A DNA stretch of 64,000 nucleotides. Origin: Xanthomonas hyacinthi. Lineage in GTDB: Bacteria; Pseudomonadota; Gammaproteobacteria; Xanthomonadales; Xanthomonadaceae. Made by a program: the position numbers and the translations under genes. Below the pieces are notes generated by a model, which was not told where the DNA came from, made no database searches, and saw only the letters and a list, made by a program, of their open reading frames with translations. Of this stretch, positions 58,140 through 64,000 are shown in pieces (the first letter of the stretch is position 1; each line of letters opens with the position of its first letter). The stretch spans positions 2,673,001 to 2,737,000 of the forward strand of contig NZ_CP043476.1 in NCBI RefSeq assembly GCF_009769165.1. The letters are read 5' to 3'.

Positions 58140-59258
58140 GTGCCTCCCTACGCCGGTCCTCCCGTCACTGCCCGCCCGGGCGAAGCCGCCAGCACGCCGC
58201 GCCTGCTGGCGTACCTGGCCCTGGCGGTGGTACTGATCGTGCTCGACGCGCAGGCCGGCTGGCTGGCGCAGCTGCGCGGCCAGACCAACCTGCTGGTGCA
58301 GCCGCTGTGGGCGCTGGCCGGGCTGCCCGGCCGGCTCGGCTCGCAGGTGCAGGAGAGCGCCGCCAGCCATGCGCAGCTGGTCAAGGACAACCGCGCGCTG
58401 CGCAATGAGCTGCTGATCGCCAAGGCGCGCCTGACCCGGCTGCAGACTGCGGCGCTGGACAACGCGCAGCTGCGCGAACTGCTGGGCGTGGCCGAACGCC
58501 GCGGCCTGGACGTGCAGCTGGCGCCGATCCTGGACATCGACCTGGACCCAACCCGGCAGCGCCTGGTGCTCGACGCCGGCGGCCGCGACGGGGTGCACGT
58601 CGGCCAGGCGGTGATCGACGCCGGCGGGCTGATGGGCCAGGTGATCGAGGTGACCCCGCTGCATTCCACCGTGCTGCTGCTGACCGACCCGGACCACGCG
58701 GTGCCGGTGACGGTGGCGCGCAACGGCGTGCGCCTGATCGTCTACGGCCGCGGCGACACCCTGGAGCTGCGCGACGTGCCGCTCAGCGCCGGGGTCGAGG
58801 TCGGCGACGAGATCGTCACCTCCGGCCTGGGCGGGCGCTTCCCGGCCGGCTTCCCGGTCGGCACCGTGGCGACGCTGCGCCCGGACGACACCCACGCCTT
58901 CCTGGTCGGTGCGCTGAAACCGGCGGCGAAGCTGGATCGGGGGCGGGATGTGTTGTTGCTGAAGAGCCGGGAATGGGGAATCGGGAATCGGGAATTGATG
59001 AAGCCGGCGGCTGCGGACGCAGCGCCTGTGCCGGCCACTGGCCCGGCGGCCGGCGCCGCGCCCGATCCCGCCCAGGCGGCCTCGCACAACCCCGCGCCGG
59101 CAGGCAGCCGTACCAGGGCCGCCACGCCTGCGTCGACGCAATCCCCCCCCGCCGGCGCCACCGCTACCCCCGCACCGGCCAAGCCGGCAAGCGCGGCCCC
59201 CCATTCCCCATTCCCCATTCCCGATTCCCGTCCGGCTCCACAGGAGACGGACCAATGA
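58140..59258 (+). CDS. mreC: rod shape-determining protein MreC
   Basis: Membrane-anchored periplasmic scaffold of the elongasome. A helix at about residues 22-40 is followed by a coiled coil (about 70-110: AQLVKDNRALRNELLIAKARL) and the MreC beta domain (GRDGVHVGQAVIDAGGLMGQV... VPLSAGVEVGDEIVTSGLGGRFPAGFPVG). Starts at GTG 58140. The conserved part ends near residue 274; the last ~98 residues are repeat-derived and Ala/Pro-rich (EWGIGNRE at the start, SPFPIPDSRP near the end), an unusual tail. The stop overlaps the mreD start. Confidence 0.93.
   Translation: MPPYAGPPVTARPGEAASTPRLLAYLALAVVLIVLDAQAGWLAQLRGQTNLLVQPLWALAGLPGRLGSQVQESAASHAQLVKDNRALRNELLIAKARLTRLQTAALDNAQLRELLGVAERRGLDVQLAPILDIDLDPTRQRLVLDAGGRDGVHVGQAVIDAGGLMGQVIEVTPLHSTVLLLTDPDHAVPVTVARNGVRLIVYGRGDTLELRDVPLSAGVEVGDEIVTSGLGGRFPAGFPVGTVATLRPDDTHAFLVGALKPAAKLDRGRDVLLLKSREWGIGNRELMKPAAADAAPVPATGPAAGAAPDPAQAASHNPAPAGSRTRAATPASTQSPPAGATATPAPAKPASAAPHSPFPIPDSRPAPQETDQ
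58966..59230 (+). repeat. family A inverted pair inside the mreC coding sequence
   Basis: Left arm 58966-58995 (GCCGGGAATGGGGAATCGGG...) and right arm 59201-59230 (CCATTCCCCATTCCCGATTC-like units) are in opposite orientation about 205 bases apart, the same arrangement as the intergenic pairs at 21113-21208 and 57979-58133. Here the whole unit is read through in the mreC frame and makes up most of its C-terminal tail. Confidence 0.8.
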
Positions 59259-59740
59259 GCCGCCCCCGCAGCAAAGGCTGGGTGTTGCCGGTCAGCGTGA
59301 TCCTGGCGCTGGTGCTGGGCTTGCTGCCGTTGCCGCTGCTGCTGCAGCCGCTGCGCCCGTACTGGCTGGCGCTGGTGGTGGCGTACTGGGTGATCGAGAC
59401 CCCGGACAAGGCCGGGCTGGGCTTCGCCTTCGCCACCGGCGTGGTCGCCGACCTGCTGTACGGCGGGGTGCTTGGCGAGCAGGCGCTGCGGCTGGTGATC
59501 CTGAGCTTCATCCTGCAGCGCTTCCGCGCGCGCATCCGCTTCTTCCCGATGTCGCAGCAGGCGCTGGCGATCGGCGGGCTGCTGGTCAACGACCGCATCG
59601 TCGCCGCGGCCGTGCACCTGGCGGTGGGCGAGCCGACGCTGCCGTGGAACTACTGGTGGGCGCCGCTGCTGGGCATGGCGCTGTGGCCGCCGCTGTTCGT
59701 GCTGCTGGACGCGCTGCGGCTGGGCCGGCGGAGCAAGTAG
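59255..59740 (+). CDS. mreD: rod shape-determining protein MreD
   Basis: A 161-residue inner-membrane protein of five or so helices, part of the elongasome with MreC, PBP2 and RodA. LPLLLQPLRPYWLALVVAYWVIETPDKAGLGFAF and the VADLLYGGVLGEQAL segment are typical. An AGGAGAC site precedes the ATG, which overlaps the mreC stop. Confidence 0.93.
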   Translation: MSRPRSKGWVLPVSVILALVLGLLPLPLLLQPLRPYWLALVVAYWVIETPDKAGLGFAFATGVVADLLYGGVLGEQALRLVILSFILQRFRARIRFFPMSQQALAIGGLLVNDRIVAAAVHLAVGEPTLPWNYWWAPLLGMALWPPLFVLLDALRLGRRSK

Positions 59741-59741
59741 C

Positions 59742-61802
59742 GTGGCCGTGAGCACCCGCCGCACGCAGAAGAACCCGCACGCCGAGGCCGAGCAGTTCCG
59801 GCGCCGCGCGGCGCTGGGCTTTTTCTGCGTGCTGGTGGCGCTGGTCGGGCTGGGCGCGTGGTACTTCAAGCTGCAGGTGCTGGACCACGACATCTACGCC
59901 ACGCGCTCGGAGGCCAACCGGATCAAGCCGCGGCCGGTGGTGCCGGGGCGCGGCATGATCTACGACCGCAACGGCCGCCTGCTGGCCGAGAACGTGCCCG
60001 CGTTCCGGCTCGACGTGACCCCGGACAAGGTCGCCGACATGGATGCGCTGCTGGGCGAACTGGGCAAGGTCATCGCGCTGTCGGCGGAGGACATCGAACG
60101 CTTCCAGGCCGCGCGCAAGGCCAGCCGCAGCTTCCGCCCGGTGACCCTGAAGCTGCGGGTCAGCGAGGAGGAGCGCGCGCGCTTCGCGGTGGACCGCTGG
60201 CGCTTCCCGGGCGTGGAGCTGGAGCCGTACCTGACCCGCCACTATCCCTACGGCGAGCTGTTCGCGCACATCATCGGCTACGTCGGCCGCATCGACGAGA
60301 AGGACCTGGAGATGCTCGGCGAGGGCAACGCCGCGCTGACCCACATCGGCAAGTCCGGGCTGGAGCGCTCTTACGAAGAGCAATTGCGCGGCAAGGTCGG
60401 CTACGAGCAGGTCGAGACCAACGTGCAGGGCCGCGCGATCCGCACCGTCGGCCGGGTCCCGGCGCAGTCCGGCGCCGACCTGCGCCTGTCCATCGACGCC
60501 GACCTGCAGCGCGCGATGGTCGCCGCGTTCGGCGACTACCAGGGCGCGGCCATCGCGATCGATCCGCGCACCGGCGAGATCCTGGCCATGGTCAGCCTGC
60601 CGTCCTACGACCCCAACCTGTTCGTCAACGGCATCTCCCACGCCGATTTCGAGGCGCTCAACAGCGATCCGTCGCGGCCGCAGTTCAACCGGCTGGTGCT
60701 GGGCGGGGTGGCGCCCGGCTCGACCATCAAGCCGTTCATGGGCCTGGCCGGGCTGGACAGCGGCACGCGCCGGCCGCAGGACAAGATCCTGTCCACCGGC
60801 ATGTTCTATCTGCCCGGGGTCAGCCGCGGCTGGGGCGACTCGCACCGCGGCGGGCACGGCTGGACCGATCTGCGCAAGTCGATCGCGCAGTCGGTCAACA
60901 CCTATTACTACAAGCTGGCCGTCGACATGGGCATCGGCAAGGTCGACCAGTACATGAACCGCTACGGCTTCGGCGCGCCCACCGGCATCGACCTGATGGG
61001 CGAGATCGGCGGTATCGTGCCGTCGCCGGCCTACAAGGCCAAAAGCCGCAAGGAAGCCTGGTATCCCGGCGACACGGTCAACATCGCCATCGGCCAGGGC
61101 GACTGGAAGGTGACCCCGCTGCAACTGGTGCGCGCGGTGGCCGGCATCGCCGACGGCCGGCTGCGCACCCCGCACCTGGTGATGGCCCAGCGCGGCGCGT
61201 TCGACCAGCCGTGGGCGCCGGTGCCGCTCGGCCCGGGCAAGCCGATCAGCGACACTCCCGGCAATCTGCAGGTGGTGCGCGAGGGCATGATGGACACCAT
61301 GCGTCCGGGCGGCAGCGGCTATGCGATCGCCGTCGGCGCGGCGTACCAGATGGCCGGCAAGACCGGCACCGCGCAGGTGGTCAGCCGCAAGGGCCTGGCC
61401 GCGGTGGATCCGCGCAGCCTGCCGATGCACCTGCGCCACCGCTCGTTGTTCGAGGGCTTCGCCCCGGCCGCGGAGCCGGCCATCGCGCTGGCGGTGGCGG
61501 TGGAGGGCGGCGGCTACGGCGCCAGCACCGCCGCGCCGATCGCGCGCAAGATCTTCGATGCCTGGCTGCTCGGGCGCCTGCCCCCCGGCATCGAGCCGCT
61601 GGACAGCCTGCGCGGCGCCACCGCGTTCGGCAGCCGGCTGTACTACGCCGAGGATCCCGGCTCGCGCAGTGCCGCCGACACGGTGGCGCTGGCCGCCGGC
61701 GAACGCCCGGTGCTGGTCGGGCCGGTGGTGGTGGATGCCGCCGCGGTGCCGCTAGCGGCCGCGCCGCCGCCGATCCCCGACGAGATCCCGGACGAGCGAT
61801 GA
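59742..61802 (+). CDS. mrdA: penicillin-binding protein 2
   Basis: Peptidoglycan transpeptidase of cell elongation. The 686-residue protein starts at GTG 59742, just after mreD. One N-terminal helix (ALGFFCVLVALVGLGAWYF) is followed by the PBP dimerisation domain (PGRGMIYDRNGRLLAENV) and the transpeptidase with S327 in GSTIKPF, SVN in QSVNTYYY, and KTG in AGKTGTAQV. The C-terminal tail of about 60 Ala/Pro-rich residues is longer than in E. coli. The stop overlaps rodA. Confidence 0.96.
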   Translation: MAVSTRRTQKNPHAEAEQFRRRAALGFFCVLVALVGLGAWYFKLQVLDHDIYATRSEANRIKPRPVVPGRGMIYDRNGRLLAENVPAFRLDVTPDKVADMDALLGELGKVIALSAEDIERFQAARKASRSFRPVTLKLRVSEEERARFAVDRWRFPGVELEPYLTRHYPYGELFAHIIGYVGRIDEKDLEMLGEGNAALTHIGKSGLERSYEEQLRGKVGYEQVETNVQGRAIRTVGRVPAQSGADLRLSIDADLQRAMVAAFGDYQGAAIAIDPRTGEILAMVSLPSYDPNLFVNGISHADFEALNSDPSRPQFNRLVLGGVAPGSTIKPFMGLAGLDSGTRRPQDKILSTGMFYLPGVSRGWGDSHRGGHGWTDLRKSIAQSVNTYYYKLAVDMGIGKVDQYMNRYGFGAPTGIDLMGEIGGIVPSPAYKAKSRKEAWYPGDTVNIAIGQGDWKVTPLQLVRAVAGIADGRLRTPHLVMAQRGAFDQPWAPVPLGPGKPISDTPGNLQVVREGMMDTMRPGGSGYAIAVGAAYQMAGKTGTAQVVSRKGLAAVDPRSLPMHLRHRSLFEGFAPAAEPAIALAVAVEGGGYGASTAAPIARKIFDAWLLGRLPPGIEPLDSLRGATAFGSRLYYAEDPGSRSAADTVALAAGERPVLVGPVVVDAAAVPLAAAPPPIPDEIPDER

Positions 61803-62917
61803 AGGATTTCCTGCGCTGGCTGGCCGATCTCGGCGGCCGTTTCGCCCGCACCCTGGACTGGCCGATGTGCCTGGCCCTGGCAGCGCTGATGGTGATCGGC
61901 CTGGCCGTGCTCAAGAGCGCCGGCGGCCAGGCCGGTGGCAACCATCTGATGCTGGCGCAGGCCATCCGCTTCGCGATCGGCGCGGCGGCGATGTGGGGCC
62001 TGTCGCGGGTCTCGGCGCTGCGCCTGCGCGCGTGGACGCCGCTGATCTACGCGCTGTCGATGCTGCCGCTGCTGGCGGTGTTCGCGCTGGGCACCGGCAA
62101 GTACGGCCGGCAGTGGCTGGACCTGAAGGTGTTCTACCTGCAGCCGGCCGAGTTGCTGAAGATCAGCATGCCGATGATGGTGGCCTGGTACCTGCACCGC
62201 GTGCCGCTGCCGCCGCGCCTGCCCACGGTGCTGGTCAGCGCGGTGATCATCGGCCTGCCGACCGCGCTGATCATGCTGCAGCCGGACTTCGGCACCGGCG
62301 TGCTGATCGCCGCCAGCGGCGGCTTCGTGCTGCTGCTGGCCGGGCTGCCGTGGTGGTGGGTCGGCATCGCGGTGGGCGGCGTCGCCGCGGCCGCGCCGGT
62401 GGCCTGGCTGTGGCTGCTGCGGCCCTACCAGAAGGACCGGATCATGATGTTCCTCAATCCGGAGAACGATGCGCTCGGCGCCGGCTGGAACATCATCCAG
62501 TCCAAGATCGCGATCGGCTCCGGCGGCCTGCACGGCAAGGGCTGGGGCCTGGGCTCGCAGTCGCACCTGAACTTCATCCCCGAGCAGACCACCGACTTCG
62601 CGTTCTCGGTGCTCAGCGAGGAATTCGGCTGGATCGGCGTGGCCACGGTGCTGACCCTGTACCTGGTGGTGATCGCGCGTTGTCTGTGGATCGCCGCGCA
62701 GGCGCGCGACACGTTCTCGCGCCTGCTCGCCGGCGCCACCGGCCTGGCGTTCTTCGTCTACGTGCTGGTCAACGGCGGCATGATCTCCGGGCTGCTGCCG
62801 GTGGTCGGGGTGCCGATGCCGCTGATGAGCTACGGCGGCACCTCCGCGGTGTCGCTGCTGGCCGGGTTGGGCCTGGTGATGGCGGTCAAGGCGCATCGTC
62901 CGGTGCACGGCTACTGA
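61799..62917 (+). CDS. rodA: peptidoglycan glycosyltransferase RodA (SEDS)
   Basis: SEDS-family polymerase that works with PBP2. The 372-residue, ten-helix protein has the conserved GRQWLDL, LQPAELLKI, LQPDFGTGV (with the essential Asp region), GKGWGLGSQSHLNFIPEQTTDFAFSVLSEEFG and the C-terminal MPLMSYGGTS. The ATG at 61799 overlaps the mrdA stop (ATGA). Confidence 0.97.
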   Translation: MKDFLRWLADLGGRFARTLDWPMCLALAALMVIGLAVLKSAGGQAGGNHLMLAQAIRFAIGAAAMWGLSRVSALRLRAWTPLIYALSMLPLLAVFALGTGKYGRQWLDLKVFYLQPAELLKISMPMMVAWYLHRVPLPPRLPTVLVSAVIIGLPTALIMLQPDFGTGVLIAASGGFVLLLAGLPWWWVGIAVGGVAAAAPVAWLWLLRPYQKDRIMMFLNPENDALGAGWNIIQSKIAIGSGGLHGKGWGLGSQSHLNFIPEQTTDFAFSVLSEEFGWIGVATVLTLYLVVIARCLWIAAQARDTFSRLLAGATGLAFFVYVLVNGGMISGLLPVVGVPMPLMSYGGTSAVSLLAGLGLVMAVKAHRPVHGY

Positions 62918-63250
62918 GAGCCTGGCGGATCCTGCGCATGGGTTGGCTTAACCGCGAGCGTGCGGCAATGTTGCAAACGATTGCAATGCGTGTCGACGAT
63001 ACCCACACTTGGTCTCGATGCGACGACGCGGTACCGCTCCTGACGGCCCGTGGCGAGCGCAGGACCTGTTCCGGGTGAGCCATGCGCGGCAGTCATGCCG
63101 CCCAGCCGGCCAGCGTCACCGAGGGAATCAGCGCGGCATCGACCAGGCCTGTCCCGTCTCGTCCAGTTGCGTCGTCCGCGTCCGTCTCGCCGCCCTCGCG
63201 TTCTCTAGTGGTTCCTCTCCGCTCGGCTGCGCCGACATGGATGCGTGTTG
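62918..63250. other. intergenic region between rodA and the AcvB-like gene
   Basis: About 330 bases with no gene I can support. It is less GC-biased near 62960-63010 (TTGCAAACGATTGCAATGCG, a small dyad), which might belong to a promoter for the next gene. Confidence 0.4.
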
Positions 63251-64000
63251 ATGAAATTCCTGCGATTGCTGCTGTTGACGAGCGTCGCGCTGGGCCTGGG
63301 CGGCCATGCGTTGATCCGCTACTACTTTCCTGCCGGCGCCATGCACAGCCACGGTTATGGCCGGGTCGCGCTGACCCAGCCGGCCGGGCCGGCGCAAGGC
63401 ATGGTGATCCTGTTCGCCAGCGGCAACCGGGCGCAGCGCCAGGCGGCGGCAGCGCGCATCGCCGCGACCGGCGCGGTGGTCGCCACGGTCGATGGCGATC
63501 GCTATCTGGCGCGCCTGCAGCGCGCCGGTACCGGTTGCGGGCATGCCTGGCACGATGCCGAGCAGCTGAGCCGGCACCTGCAGCGCGACCTGCACGCAGA
63601 CCGTTACTTCCTGCCGCTGCTGGCCGGGACCGGCAGCAGCGCGACCCTGGTCGAGCGCATCGTCGGCGCCGCGCCGGCCGCGACCCTGGGCGGCGCGATC
63701 GGCGTGGCGCCGGCCGCGACCGAGGTTTGCGCCGGCACCGCGCCAGCCAATGCCGCGCAGGGCTTCGTCGATATCGCGGCGGCACCGGTGGGCGCTGCGC
63801 CGGAGACGGCGTTGGCCGCACGCGTGGCCGCGCACCTGCACACGCCGGGCAGCGGCGGTGCGCTCGACGACCTGCCGCTGACCGAATTGCCGGTGCGCGC
63901 GCCGGGCGCGCCGCTGGCGATCGTGCTGTCCGGCGACGGCGGCTGGCGCGATATCGACAAAGGCATGGCCGAGGCCTTGCAGCAGCGCGGCATCGCGGTG
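63251..64000 (+). CDS. AcvB/VirJ-family virulence protein (partial)
   Basis: The first 250 codons of a gene that runs off the right edge. A signal peptide (MKFLRLLLLTSVALGLGG) gives export to the periplasm. An N-terminal hydrolase-like half contains LLAGTGSSATLVERIV, and the second half begins with LPLTELPVRAPGAPLAIVLSGDGGWRDIDKGMAEAL, the hallmark of AcvB/VirJ proteins. In Agrobacterium AcvB hydrolyses lysyl-phosphatidylglycerol and is needed for virulence (family knowledge). The catalytic end is outside the window. Confidence 0.82.
   Translation, partial: MKFLRLLLLTSVALGLGGHALIRYYFPAGAMHSHGYGRVALTQPAGPAQGMVILFASGNRAQRQAAAARIAATGAVVATVDGDRYLARLQRAGTGCGHAWHDAEQLSRHLQRDLHADRYFLPLLAGTGSSATLVERIVGAAPAATLGGAIGVAPAATEVCAGTAPANAAQGFVDIAAAPVGAAPETALAARVAAHLHTPGSGGALDDLPLTELPVRAPGAPLAIVLSGDGGWRDIDKGMAEALQQRGIAV

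Overview
The window is a GC-rich chromosomal segment from a gammaproteobacterium of the Xanthomonadaceae, most probably Xanthomonas or a close relative. This rests on gene content (opgH, ptrB-like and prolyl oligopeptidases, the lptM-dapF-DUF484-xerC-hslVU block, the mre/rod block), on short inverted repeats of a kind I associate with xanthomonads, and on overall base composition. No database search was possible, so family names come from motifs and protein similarity judged by eye.

Layout. 1-11.4 kb: core genes (end of a sensor kinase, opgH, a carboxylesterase, a LytTR response regulator, hemC, a DUF481 outer-membrane protein, WYL and HxlR regulators, a lipocalin, a prolyl oligopeptidase). 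11.5-13.3 kb: a lower-GC pair of exported proteins of unknown function, one with a thioredoxin-like fold. 13.5-31.9 kb: core genes again (aminotransferase, oligopeptidase B, lptM-dapF-DUF484-xerC-hslV-hslU, a damaged acyltransferase, a siderophore receptor, an Fcy1-like deaminase, ubiE, an M1 peptidase lipoprotein, and a three-gene hydrolase/lipoprotein/HAD operon). 31.9-32.95 kb: a kilobase without genes but rich in inverted repeats.

32.95-41.9 kb: a methanol/ethanol-type quinoprotein cluster: a PQQ dehydrogenase with the Asp-x-Asp lanthanide signature (XoxF-like), a XoxJ-like binding protein fused to ankyrin repeats, a cytochrome c, a beta-propeller protein, a class III-type zinc alcohol dehydrogenase and a TonB-dependent receptor. 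Several of the exported electron-transfer parts look like lipoproteins.

42.0-51.4 kb (minus strand) is the most unusual region: an almost gapless operon for a phosphonate natural product. It encodes PEP mutase, phosphonopyruvate decarboxylase, an AurF-like di-iron N-oxygenase with all seven expected metal ligands, a nucleotidyltransferase, a fused asparagine synthetase plus phosphonoacetaldehyde-dehydrogenase-type enzyme, and a TauE-type exporter, followed by a frameshifted small Fic-like gene and a methyltransferase. The set predicts phosphonoacetate, then its amide, then possibly a hydroxamate. Phosphonoacetohydroxamate is a known synthetic enolase inhibitor, so an antimetabolite is a testable guess. 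Upstream lie 2 kb of AT-richer DNA and an IS630-type transposase remnant, consistent with acquisition by transfer.

53.4-64 kb: an AcoR-like sigma-54 activator, a PfkB-family sugar/nucleoside kinase, the shape operon mreB-mreC-mreD-mrdA-rodA, and the start of an AcvB/VirJ-like gene. No tRNA, rRNA or CRISPR array was recognised.
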